Below, piece by piece: positions 33,373 to 41,122 of a stretch of 55,072 bases of DNA; position 1 is the first letter of the stretch; the number at the start of each line of letters is the position of its first letter. The DNA is taken from assembly GCA_934247225.1 (NCBI GenBank), contig CAKQJE010000017.1, positions 1-55,072 on the forward strand, given 5' to 3'. Source of the DNA: an uncultured Clostridia bacterium. GTDB taxonomy: Bacteria > Bacillota > Clostridia > Christensenellales > Borkfalkiaceae. The position numbers were made by a program, and so were the translations under genes. The notes beneath the pieces were generated by a model that saw only the letters and a program-made list of their open reading frames with translations, had not been told where the DNA came from and searched no databases.

Positions 33373-33954
33373 TTACGCTTTGAAAACCCTTGCGACCGCC
33401 GCCGCCAGACTCGCGCTGCCCTCTTCGGAATAATGCGTTCCGTCATCCCATCTGTGTTCGTTGGGAATATTCGCGCTCACCGAATAGAGATCGTCAACTT
33501 CGTAACCGCGTTTTGCCGCGATCTTCTTCACTATTTCGTTTCTGCGAAGGACTATTCCCGTCTGACGGTAATCCACTCTGAGATTTCCCTTTTCCTTAAC
33601 GAGCGTGGACGTGGCGACGACCACTCTTTTGCCTTTCCCGATTTCGGAAAGCAAAGCGTCTATGCCTTCGCCGTAAACCTTGTCCGTCATATGCATTCCG
33701 TGAAGACCGTGATTGAAATGAATAGCGGCGTAAGGCATATCCTTAACGAGATTTTTCACGATTTCCGCGTAAATCGGCTGATCTATCGAATAAGACGTAG
33801 CTACGTAATCGACATAATAATGTCCGGCAAGAAGCTCTCTTACCTTATCCTGATAAGCGCGGGTTATACTGTCGCCGATAAGCAAAATTCTCGGCAAGTC
33901 GGTTTTTTCGGTATGATCGCACCAGGATTGCATCCATTCAAAAGTCTCTTTCAT
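33373..33954 (-). CDS. SGNH/GDSL-type hydrolase
   Basis: The 193-residue protein has block I GDSITRAY (Ser near residue 29), an Asn-His block in HFNHGLHGMH, and the catalytic Asp-His pair in DDGTHYSEEG. It has no signal peptide, so the esterase would act inside the cell on small esters or acyl/acetyl groups on glycans. It lies 59 bases after the TldE-like gene with a small hairpin between, and could be its cotranscribed neighbour. Substrate unknown. Confidence 0.85.
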   Translation of the reverse strand: MKETFEWMQSWCDHTEKTDLPRILLIGDSITRAYQDKVRELLAGHYYVDYVATSYSIDQPIYAEIVKNLVKDMPYAAIHFNHGLHGMHMTDKVYGEGIDALLSEIGKGKRVVVATSTLVKEKGNLRVDYRQTGIVLRRNEIVKKIAAKRGYEVDDLYSVSANIPNEHRWDDGTHYSEEGSASLAAAVARVFKA

Positions 33955-34013
33955 GTTTTCTGCCCTCGGTTTAGTTATACCCGGTCGTAAAAAGTCGCGA
34001 CCGGACGAAAATG

Positions 34014-35306
34014 TTAAAGAATCTCCATTCCTTTAAGAAGAACCTTGTAAGGTCCGCCGTAATTTCTGCGGACTTTAATCTTATCGGAAAGTCTTATCGA
34101 AGAAAGCACCCCCGAAAGACTGCCGCTCATGGAAATGCCCGTAAGCGGAATGACTTTGCCGTCCTTATGAAGATAAGCGAGCCTTATTTCGCCGCCGATG
34201 TAGTCGTTATAAAGGTCGAGCTGCAAGCCCGAAAGGGATACGCATTCGAGATAAGTCGTTTTTTCGAGTTCCCCGTCCGTAAGCGTTCCGCCGCTCACGC
34301 TCACGCATCTCAGATTTCCCGTAGGCTTTTCGCCGAGATAAGAAGCGAATCTGTTCATTCCGTAGTACCCGACAACCTTGCCGTTTTCGATTACCGTTTT
34401 ATCGACAAGCTCGAAGCCGTCCGAATCGAACGCCGCGGAATAATCGCTGCCTTTCATTTCGCCTTTCATGGTTACGGTTATCTTATCGCCCGTCTTATCG
34501 CCGCCGTTTTGCAAATCGTCGCCGATTTTATGAAGATTGAGATGAGAATATACCGAAGCGTAATTGAGATCGCCCGCAAGCTCCGAGAAAAGCGAACCTG
34601 CCTCTTGCATGTTCAGCACGACGTCGGCTTCGATTTTTTCGGCGGGTTTCGCGGCGTGCTGTCTGTCTCTCACCTCGCGCATTTTTTCGTTGATTTCGGC
34701 GATAATATCCGCTTCGTCGAACTCGGTGAAACGATACGCCTCGTAAAGCTCGACGGACTCGCCGTTTTCGTTCCATGTGGGGATAGCCTCGATCATCGCG
34801 TCGTATTTGATTTCGGCAACGTCCACGCCCCTGCTGTTTATAACTTTCGTTTCGTGTTTGTAAACGAAAATTTCGAGAGCGTTTATCGCGCCGTTTCCTA
34901 AAAGATCGGCTTTCTGAACCGCTTTCGCGATGAGCGCGGCGAGTTCCTTGGGTTCATAGTCCGAGAAATTGGAAGGAACTTCTCTTTCTGCGATTTTGCC
35001 GTCCACGATATCGTAAGGTTCGTTCGAAACGAGTTTCGCCCTCGTTACCGCCGCGGCGATTTTTTCTTTAAGGTCGGCTTCCGTCATCGATTCGTAAACC
35101 GAAAAAGCCGACTCGCCTTTCTTGCCGTCGTGATCTTTATACACCGTCACGAGGATATCGCACACGTCCGTCGCTCTCGACGTTTCGAGTTTTTTGCCCA
35201 CGAAGAACAATTCGCTCGATTTCGTGCCGACGAAATTGATTTTGTAATCGGAGACCTCTTTATTTTCTCCGAGAAGTTTTTTAAGTAATTCGATACGATT
35301 TTTCAT
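34014..35306 (-). CDS. TldE/PmbA-family protein
   Basis: The 430-residue protein starts at the ATG at 35306, overlapping the stop of tldD by 4 bases; a longer frame upstream is ignored. It has the TldD/PmbA fold features: an N-terminal helical domain, the INSRGVDVAE segment in the centre and SGSLSGVLSSIRL near the C terminus. It lacks the HExxxH zinc site, as expected for the TldE subunit. TldD and TldE form a heteromeric protease that trims peptides, including some modified peptide natural products and the antitoxin CcdA in E. coli. The substrate here is unknown; no microcin or RiPP precursor is visible nearby. Confidence 0.88.
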   Translation of the reverse strand: MKNRIELLKKLLGENKEVSDYKINFVGTKSSELFFVGKKLETSRATDVCDILVTVYKDHDGKKGESAFSVYESMTEADLKEKIAAAVTRAKLVSNEPYDIVDGKIAEREVPSNFSDYEPKELAALIAKAVQKADLLGNGAINALEIFVYKHETKVINSRGVDVAEIKYDAMIEAIPTWNENGESVELYEAYRFTEFDEADIIAEINEKMREVRDRQHAAKPAEKIEADVVLNMQEAGSLFSELAGDLNYASVYSHLNLHKIGDDLQNGGDKTGDKITVTMKGEMKGSDYSAAFDSDGFELVDKTVIENGKVVGYYGMNRFASYLGEKPTGNLRCVSVSGGTLTDGELEKTTYLECVSLSGLQLDLYNDYIGGEIRLAYLHKDGKVIPLTGISMSGSLSGVLSSIRLSDKIKVRRNYGGPYKVLLKGMEIL

Positions 35307-36700
35307 GCCAATTTCACCCTCACTTTGAGCGCGGGTCCGCCGTCGGTGACCCTTACCCATTCTTTATATCCTTTACCGCACATTCCCGCGCCGATTATCT
35401 TCGCGCCGTCGGACACCATCGAAATCGATTTTAAAAGCTCGGGTACGCTTCCGCTCATAACGACGGGCGAAACGTAATTGTTCGTGAGCTTTCCGTCGAC
35501 GATTTCTATGCCGTATTCCGCGGTACACTGTATCTGCCAATTTTTCGGATCTTCCATTCCGTTGTTTGTTTCGAAAAGCATATATCCGTGTTTGACGGAT
35601 GCTATCATGTCTTCGAGCTTGTCCGTTCCGACCTCGAAGAAAGTGTTCGTCATTCTCGTGTAAGCTTTTCTCTTATAGCTCTCCCTTCTTCCGTTACCCG
35701 TGGGAACAACGCCGAGTTCGCTCGCCGAAACGAGATCGCACATACCCGAAACGAGTATGCCGTCTTTTATGATCTGAGTATCTCCCGCCAGAACGCCGTC
35801 GTCGTCGAAGAAATAGGAAGCCGCCGAAAGAGTCGCCGCCGCGCCGTCTCTCATATTGGATATAGGCGAAGCGACGTATTTGCCGACGTACTGTTTGGCA
35901 AGCGCTCTGTCCTTAACGAACTGATCCATTTCCACCCCGTGACCGAACGCTTCGTGAGCGATAAGTCCCGTTATCGAACTGTCGGTTATAACGTCGTAAA
36001 CGCCGGGTTTTATAGGTTTGGCTTTCGCAAGGCAAGCCGCCTTTTCGACGAGTCTGTCAAGCTTTTTCGGAAGCTCCTCGAAAACGTCGGTGATTTTTGT
36101 GGAATATGCGTCCTCTCTGGCGCGAACCATTTTACCGTCGTTATAAACGGCTATCGCCATTCCGTTGACCCAGCCGTAACACTGATCGAGTTCTCTGTTT
36201 TCGGAAACGAAAAGTTTGAAAACGGTAAAGGGTTGAAGATAACCCGTAGCGTTCACGACCTTGTCGCTCTTGGATTTCGTCTCGTCTCTGATTTTTTTGC
36301 AAAAATCGAGAAGCTCGCCGTCGGTATATTCGTCGAAATCGCTCTCTCTGATAAAGGATTTGACAAGCGGTTCGTCGATAGGTTCGCCCGGTTTAATCTC
36401 CATATCCGAAACCGTTTTCGAAGGCTTTGCCTCGCAGGCGATTTTTTCCGCGAGTTTTTCCGCGTCGCCCGTAATGTCGTCAAGCGAATATTCGTAGTAA
36501 GCTCTGCCGTCCCACATTCTGACGACAAAGCCGCATTCTCCCGATCCGTCGCGCACGTTGGACGATCTGAGATCCGCCATATAAAGCGTTGCTTTAACGT
36601 CCGTACCGAGTATGGCGACGTATTTGAATTTTTTCCCGAGAAGTTCGACAAGCTTTTTGGCTTCCGCCCGCCTGCCGCTTAAAAAGCGTGAAAATTCCAT
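35303..36700 (-). CDS. tldD: TldD-family metalloprotease
   Basis: The 465-residue protein has the zinc-binding HEAFGHGVEMD motif around residues 247-257 and a further Cys/His-containing region near the C terminus (GMCGKGYKEWVRVTDGG). This is the catalytic TldD subunit; its partner is encoded directly downstream with an ATGA overlap. The start follows GGGAGA with a 7-base gap. A consensus promoter lies 115 bases upstream. Annotated members act in the cytoplasm on unfolded or modified peptides. Confidence 0.9.
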   Translation of the reverse strand: MEFSRFLSGRRAEAKKLVELLGKKFKYVAILGTDVKATLYMADLRSSNVRDGSGECGFVVRMWDGRAYYEYSLDDITGDAEKLAEKIACEAKPSKTVSDMEIKPGEPIDEPLVKSFIRESDFDEYTDGELLDFCKKIRDETKSKSDKVVNATGYLQPFTVFKLFVSENRELDQCYGWVNGMAIAVYNDGKMVRAREDAYSTKITDVFEELPKKLDRLVEKAACLAKAKPIKPGVYDVITDSSITGLIAHEAFGHGVEMDQFVKDRALAKQYVGKYVASPISNMRDGAAATLSAASYFFDDDGVLAGDTQIIKDGILVSGMCDLVSASELGVVPTGNGRRESYKRKAYTRMTNTFFEVGTDKLEDMIASVKHGYMLFETNNGMEDPKNWQIQCTAEYGIEIVDGKLTNNYVSPVVMSGSVPELLKSISMVSDGAKIIGAGMCGKGYKEWVRVTDGGPALKVRVKLA

Positions 36701-36814
36701 AACTGTATCTCCCGTTTTATGCCGAATTTTTCAGCCCGACCGCATTCAACTCTTTATTTCTGTTCTTTATTTCGGTTTTCTTTGCCGTCGGCTTTGTTCG
36801 GCTCTTTTTCCTTA

Positions 36815-36843
36815 ATTATATATATCATTAAAACGTATGTCAA
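36815..36843 (-). promoter_or_regulatory. Sigma-A promoter of tldD-tldE
   Basis: Minus-strand TTGACA (36838-36843) and TATAAT (36815-36820) are 17 bases apart, a perfect consensus. Confidence 0.8.
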
Positions 36844-37165
36844 TTCATTTTTGTAAAAACTTGACTTTTTCACAAGGTTTTTTGCTTGTTTTTATTGTTT
36901 TCGCCGTTGATTTTACGATTTATCTTCAATTTGCGCCCGTTGCGGAAGACTAAGATTTTTTCGTCATACGTTTTTGCCGCGAAAAAACGCGGCTTGTTTT
37001 CGGGGCGGCAAATCCGGCGGATTTTACTACTCGATTATCGTAAAAAAGCGCGTTAATCGACTTATAGGCGCATTTTTATGTTTTAATGGTTTGGTAAGCA
37101 ACGGCTATCGGAAAAATCCGATTAAACGGAAATAAAAAATTTTTTCCAAAACCTTATCAAAACGC
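36844..37165. other. Intergenic stretch between tldD and tRNA-Gln
   Basis: No gene is supported. The only features are the dispersed 13-mer copy at 37054-37066, whose flanks GCGC/GCGC and AAAAA/ATTTTT form a weak terminator-like hairpin, and A/T-rich DNA. Confidence 0.5.
37054..37066 (+). repeat. Copy of dispersed 13-mer TAATCGACTTATA
   Basis: This intergenic copy matches the one after pyrR (3491-3503) in 24 of 25 bases including flanks. Confidence 0.55.
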
Positions 37166-37194
37166 TTGCAAAAAAAAACGAAAGCGTGTAAAAT
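37166..37194 (+). promoter_or_regulatory. Promoter of tRNA-Gln
   Basis: TTGCAA (37166-37171) and TAAAAT (37189-37194) are 17 bases apart, about 110 bases upstream of the tRNA. Confidence 0.6.
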
Positions 37195-37306
37195 AAAAAG
37201 GTCGACTGAGGGGCGCGTTTTGAGTGTTCTGCGGCGTGTATCGAAGCGTTTGCAAAACATATTCTGCGCGTACAACTCGCAAAATCAATCGGTCGAAACA
37301 GAATAT

Positions 37307-37381
37307 TGGGGTGTCGCCAAGCGGTAAGGCTACGGACTCTGACTCCGTCATCCGGGAGTTCAAATCTCTCCACCCCAGCCA
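37307..37381 (+). tRNA. tRNA-Gln (CUG anticodon)
   Basis: Acceptor TGGGGTG pairs with CACCCCA, discriminator G, CCA encoded. The anticodon stem ACGGA/TCCGT encloses loop CTCTGAC giving anticodon CUG. The T-arm is GGGAG TTCAAAT CTCTC. The 3' 20 bases (37362-37381) are duplicated downstream at 37568-37587. Confidence 0.96.
37362..37381 (+). mobile_element. Attachment-like site in tRNA-Gln 3' end
   Basis: The 20-bp core AAATCTCTCCACCCCAGCCA is shared exactly with 37568-37587. tRNA 3' ends are classical attB sites for tyrosine integrases, and one is encoded 160 bp beyond the second copy. Confidence 0.8.
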
Positions 37382-37419
37382 AACAAAAAGAACAGGCTTC
37401 TGCCTGTTCTTTTTGTTTT
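37382..37419 (+). terminator. Terminator after tRNA-Gln
   Basis: A stem of AAACAAAAAGAACAGGC with its complement around TTCT ends in a T-rich run on the plus strand. Confidence 0.85.
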
Positions 37420-37567
37420 ACTTGCGAAGCGGTTAAAGAGAGATTTGAACTAAGAGCGACGCCGTAAGGCGGAAAAACAGTCCGCAGGACTGTTTTTAGC
37501 GATGACCGAAGATATTTGCAAAGCATCGGCTTAAATTTCAGAATTTGCTTTGCAAATATCAAGAGGA

Positions 37568-37587
37568 AAATCTCTCCACCCCAGCCA
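37568..37587 (+). mobile_element. Second attachment-like copy (tRNA-Gln 3' end)
   Basis: This exact 20-bp copy of the tRNA 3' end lies 206 bp from the first. The 186-bp interval may be a remnant of an earlier insertion, with the integrase-bearing element beginning here. Confidence 0.75.
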
Positions 37588-37591
37588 TTTT

Positions 37592-37632
37592 AAGCGGTTT
37601 TTAGCAGATATAAGGCTAAAAACCGCTTTTTT
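37592..37632 (+). terminator. Hairpin terminator at the element edge
   Basis: A 14-bp stem (AAGCGGTTTTTAGC with its complement) is followed by TTTTTTG. Confidence 0.75.
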
Positions 37633-37672
37633 GTTTGAAAACTATCCTGTAACGAATACAACTTAATAATTT

Positions 37673-37706
37673 TTTGGGAGTGAATTTGGGAGCGTTTTTG
37701 GGAGTG
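37673..37706 (+). repeat. Three direct repeats TTTGGGAGYG with 12-bp period
   Basis: Copies start at 37673, 37685 and 37697. Their place between the att core and the integrase gene suggests integrase arm-type binding sites. Confidence 0.65.
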
Positions 37707-37742
37707 GACCGAAACGCTTTATTTTTCGGTATCTTCAAAGTT

Positions 37743-38978
37743 CTATTCGAGATAGTTTACTTTTGTTGCTTCTTTTAATTGAAACTCTTTTGAAAAATCG
37801 GTATACCCTCTGTCAACCTTGGAAGAATGAATCGTTCTATCTTCTTCGTGTCCGTCCCAAAGTAAAACGACTTCGCCGTGAACACCCGATTCTTTACAAC
37901 GGGTAATAAACGTGTATCGTAGTTCGTGCAGATGATGATTCGGGAAGATTCGTTTCATCGCCGTATTCAAACTATTGAGATTAACGTTTCTTGCCTTTTC
38001 AAAGTCGATATAAGGTAGCACTCGTTTCATCATAGGCGTAAACGGGATTTGCCTTTTGACTATGTTTTTGCCCATTCTTTCTTTGCTCGTTTTGCATTCA
38101 AGCCACGTCCCGTCTATAATTTTTAACGTTTTTAGTTCGCTGCGGCGAAGTCCCGTATACAGAAGCACGAGCAGCGCGCTTGCCGTATCTTTATCTGCGT
38201 TTGCAATACAATGGTTGACGAGTGTTTTTTCTTCGTCATAAGTAAGCGCCGAACCTTTTTTTGCCTCGTAGTTAGGAACGACGACTTTATTCATCGGCGA
38301 AGGCTTTCCGTTGTCTTCCGCCATCATGTCGAAAATGCAGCGAAGTACGAGCCATAATTTATGCGCCGTGCGCAAAGCGCCTTTTTCGACGTAACCGAGC
38401 AGAAATTTTTGTAAATCATTTCTTTCTATTTCGCTTGCATTACGATTGCCGAAAACGGGAAGAATATCGTGTTCAATCATTCTGACGTATTCTTTGTATG
38501 TAGACGGTTTAGTGGTAACTGACTTTACGTTTAACCATTCGGTTGCGTATCCTGCAAAAGTTTTTGTTTTTATCGTGGAATTGTAAGTCTCCATAATAGG
38601 TTTAGGATCGGATAGTTTTTCTTTGTTATTTAATTTTTCGATGAATTTATCTTTTAATTTATTCAAGTCTTTTGACGAAACTTCGACGTCGATTCCTTTT
38701 CTGTGAAATCGTGCCTCGTATACGCCGTCTTTCCTATAACGGTAGCGTACTATCATATCGTTTGCGGCAAAAAAACTTCTGTATTGTGTCGGCATTCGTA
38801 AAATCTCCTTTTTGGTAAATTTCAGTCGATTCCGACGATTTTCAGTTTTACTCTTGTAGTTTTCGATTGCCATTTGCGATAAAACGTTTTCGTAAACGGC
38901 GTTTTGTTTTTTAATTGCTTTTAATAAAAGCGTAATAGAATTATTGTCAAATTGTTGTTGCGTGTTTCTCGTACTCAA
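37743..38978 (-). CDS. Tyrosine recombinase / integrase
   Basis: The product has up to 411 residues. An N-terminal AP2/SAM-like DNA-binding part (YATEWLNVKSVTTKPSTYKEY) precedes the catalytic domain with the first Arg in LLYTGLRRSEL, the HELR box (HLHELRYTFITR), the GHEED segment and a Tyr in RGYTDF near the C terminus. The start is uncertain: the frame opens with TTG at 38978 without a ribosome binding site, ATG at 38873 is another option, and ATG at 38795 has AAGGAG 9 bases upstream, although that sequence also encodes the family-typical KKEIL motif. It lies next to the tRNA-Gln att copies and is probably responsible for that integration. Confidence 0.9.
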   Translation of the reverse strand: MSTRNTQQQFDNNSITLLLKAIKKQNAVYENVLSQMAIENYKSKTENRRNRLKFTKKEILRMPTQYRSFFAANDMIVRYRYRKDGVYEARFHRKGIDVEVSSKDLNKLKDKFIEKLNNKEKLSDPKPIMETYNSTIKTKTFAGYATEWLNVKSVTTKPSTYKEYVRMIEHDILPVFGNRNASEIERNDLQKFLLGYVEKGALRTAHKLWLVLRCIFDMMAEDNGKPSPMNKVVVPNYEAKKGSALTYDEEKTLVNHCIANADKDTASALLVLLYTGLRRSELKTLKIIDGTWLECKTSKERMGKNIVKRQIPFTPMMKRVLPYIDFEKARNVNLNSLNTAMKRIFPNHHLHELRYTFITRCKESGVHGEVVLLWDGHEEDRTIHSSKVDRGYTDFSKEFQLKEATKVNYLE

Positions 38979-39089
38979 TCTGCTTATTCGGACTTAAAAT
39001 ATTTATTTTAGTCCTTATTGCTTTGAATACTATGTTCTCTTTTCATTGCTTTCCTCCTTTTATTAAACATAAAATTGATAGACTTTTTG

Positions 39090-39899
39090 TTAGTAGGGGC
39101 TGTCGTCGAAATATTTTTCGTCGTAGGCGTCGCCCTGTTCGCGGTTGTAACGGCTGATTTGTTCTTGCGCGGTATTCTTTATGAGTGAAGTGCTTTTGCC
39201 ACGTACTGCGCCGTATGGCGACGATATGCGATTGTAAAAGTCTTCTTGCAATTCCGAATACGCGGTAAGTCCGCCGCGACGTTTCCAGAACGCCGAATGA
39301 GATAAAATCGGTGTTTCGCGATTTATTCTCAAACGATATACGGGTTCTCCGTGTTCGTCGGTCTTTTGTAAACGTGTGCCGTATTCGTTTTTCTCGTCGC
39401 TCATAACTTTTTCTTGCCATATTTCGGTAACGGGCAAGTAATATACGAAAAGATTTCGCCTGTTCGGCTGAAAAATCTTAACGGCGCAGATAATATTTTT
39501 ATCCGTTTGCATATAGCCGATTTTTTGAACGGCGTATTCGTAACAGTTTTCAAAATAAGCAAGTATTTCATTCTTCAATTGAAAACCGTCCCAAAACTCT
39601 TTGTTTCCGCCGAATTGTAAACACTCTAAAACCTTGTTGTTTTTTCGCTTGTTGTAGCGGGCGTGTAATCGGTTTAAGGTTTTATCCCACGCTTCGGTCG
39701 TCGAACCGTTTAATCGCTTTTTATAATCGACGTCGTAAAGTTCTTCGCAAGTTGCGAGATAATCGTCCACGGTTTGCAGTTCGTTTTCTCTATGCAAAAG
39801 GACAGAGATCGTCGCGTGTTTTTCTCTTGGTAATTTCCATGGCGCGATTTCGTCTTTATCAAGCGATACGTTTCGTTTGTTCCAATAATAGTTATTCAT
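39090..39899 (-). CDS. Mob/Pre-like plasmid mobilisation protein (divergent)
   Basis: The 269-residue protein has segments that match the Mob_Pre (MobV) family in order: ENCYEYAVQKIGYMQTDKNI, the region before LPVTEIW, and the diagnostic LTAYSELQEDFYNRIS followed by PYGAVRGKST. The metal-binding HxDExxPHxH motif of active MobV relaxases is missing: the segment AVKIFQPNRRNLFVYYLPVT stands in its place. It also lacks the usual long coiled-coil tail. It may be a DNA-binding remnant or a relaxase-like protein without cleavage activity. A GGAGG ribosome binding site precedes it. It is part of the integrative element. Confidence 0.6.
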   Translation of the reverse strand: MNNYYWNKRNVSLDKDEIAPWKLPREKHATISVLLHRENELQTVDDYLATCEELYDVDYKKRLNGSTTEAWDKTLNRLHARYNKRKNNKVLECLQFGGNKEFWDGFQLKNEILAYFENCYEYAVQKIGYMQTDKNIICAVKIFQPNRRNLFVYYLPVTEIWQEKVMSDEKNEYGTRLQKTDEHGEPVYRLRINRETPILSHSAFWKRRGGLTAYSELQEDFYNRISSPYGAVRGKSTSLIKNTAQEQISRYNREQGDAYDEKYFDDSPY

Positions 39900-40031
39900 T
39901 TTTCACCTCCTTTGCCTTTATTCGGCTAATATTTTAACGCATAAAAAAATCGCCCTTCGTTCTAAAGGTCGATTTACGCGTTTTCTACTATTAAGCCACG
40001 AGAAGGCCGAAAATATTACAAAAGTCTAAAA

Positions 40032-41045
40032 TTATTTTTTGTAATACTTATAAAAATTTGTCAGCCGTTTGTTACGCCAATTTGCAACGAAAGGGTAAAG
40101 TCTTTCGTTTAAAAATTCATACGGCGTAACGTGCAGCCGATTAGTTATTTTTTCAAGAGTATAATATAAGCCGCTATAAAATTTACCACTCGACTTAAAA
40201 CCTGCCGATTGCCTTAGTTTGCTTTCGTTTGTCAATCTGACGAATACTGCGCTGATAATTTCGGGTTTATCTTTGTAGTATTCGTTATAATGATTGCGTT
40301 CGCTTTCGGTAGCCGACTCGAGATATTTTTCAATATCCGAACGCATCGTTTCGTTGTTAAAAAGATAGTATTTAAGAGTATAACGGCATAATTCACCTAC
40401 GCTGTAAAAACTATATAGAAACGGCAATAAATCCTGCCATATAGAGCGGATAACAAACTCTGTTTCCACGTCGAGATAATTCGGAAGTTCGCCTTTTTCC
40501 ATAAAGTTTTCCCAATAATATGAGACAATTTCGTCGGGAGAAGCGTTTTTAATAAATTCGTTTTCTATTTTAGAATTTATCCGTTTAATCGCGGAGGAAA
40601 CGTAACCTTGCGTTACGCCCGTTTTTTCGGCAATTTCTGCCTGCGTGTATCCGTTTCGGTATAAGGTTATTATGGATTGTTCTTTCTCATTCAATGCTGC
40701 ATTGAGCAGATTGTTTTCGTCTGTGACTTGTTCTAAAACCTCTTCTAACGTAGCGTCGTCGTCGGATATGCGTTTTTGCTGTTGTTTTACGGAAAGTCGG
40801 TCTTCGTTCGCGCTCGACATTATAGAAGAATGACGGGTAAATTTATGAGTGTTATTATATTCAAGCCTGTCAAGTTCAAGCAATGCTTCCCATTCACTTT
40901 CGGAAACTTCGGTAACGATATAATAATTATCTCCGTATTGTTCGTCGGCTTCTTCTTTAAGCAAGCACGGATAATAATACTTATATTTTCCTGCCGATTT
41001 AGCGGGAATCTTCTTTTTATTGAAATGGTATGCTAATTTATCCAT
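40032..41045 (-). CDS. Sigma-70-like / HTH regulator of the element
   Basis: In the 337-residue protein a region-4-like helix-turn-helix is clear at about 120-160: NEKEQSIITLYRNGYTQAEI followed by AEKTGVTQGYVSSAIKRIN. The N-terminal 100 residues are mixed and the C-terminal half is helical and unassigned. Such proteins in small integrative elements are annotated as sigma-factor-like or replication regulators. There is no strong ribosome binding site, and a TAGAAT lies 6 bases before the ATG but without a good -35. It is codirectional with the integrase and Mob-like genes. Confidence 0.65.
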   Translation of the reverse strand: MDKLAYHFNKKKIPAKSAGKYKYYYPCLLKEEADEQYGDNYYIVTEVSESEWEALLELDRLEYNNTHKFTRHSSIMSSANEDRLSVKQQQKRISDDDATLEEVLEQVTDENNLLNAALNEKEQSIITLYRNGYTQAEIAEKTGVTQGYVSSAIKRINSKIENEFIKNASPDEIVSYYWENFMEKGELPNYLDVETEFVIRSIWQDLLPFLYSFYSVGELCRYTLKYYLFNNETMRSDIEKYLESATESERNHYNEYYKDKPEIISAVFVRLTNESKLRQSAGFKSSGKFYSGLYYTLEKITNRLHVTPYEFLNERLYPFVANWRNKRLTNFYKYYKK

Positions 41046-41122
41046 AGCACTATTCTACAATATTAAATATGACAGATTTAGTCAGTGTTTATATTTTTAT
41101 ATTTCGCAAAATCAGTAAATTT

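Larger units (their letters stand above)
37382..37742. other. Junction region between tRNA-Gln and the integrase gene
   Basis: It contains, in order, the tRNA terminator, an inverted 13-bp copy of the tRNA T-arm (GAGAGATTTGAAC, 37438-37450), a GC-rich hairpin stretch, the second att copy (37568-37587), a plus-strand terminator (37592-37632) and three 12-bp direct repeats (37673-37706). No gene is seen. Confidence 0.65.

Noticed and set aside
35588..36682. Long plus-strand open frame opposite tldD
   Set aside because: Antisense shadow of a well-supported TldD gene, with no start signal and no family.
37122..37562. Minus-strand frame across tRNA-Gln
   Set aside because: Antisense to the tRNA and its terminator and without a start signal.
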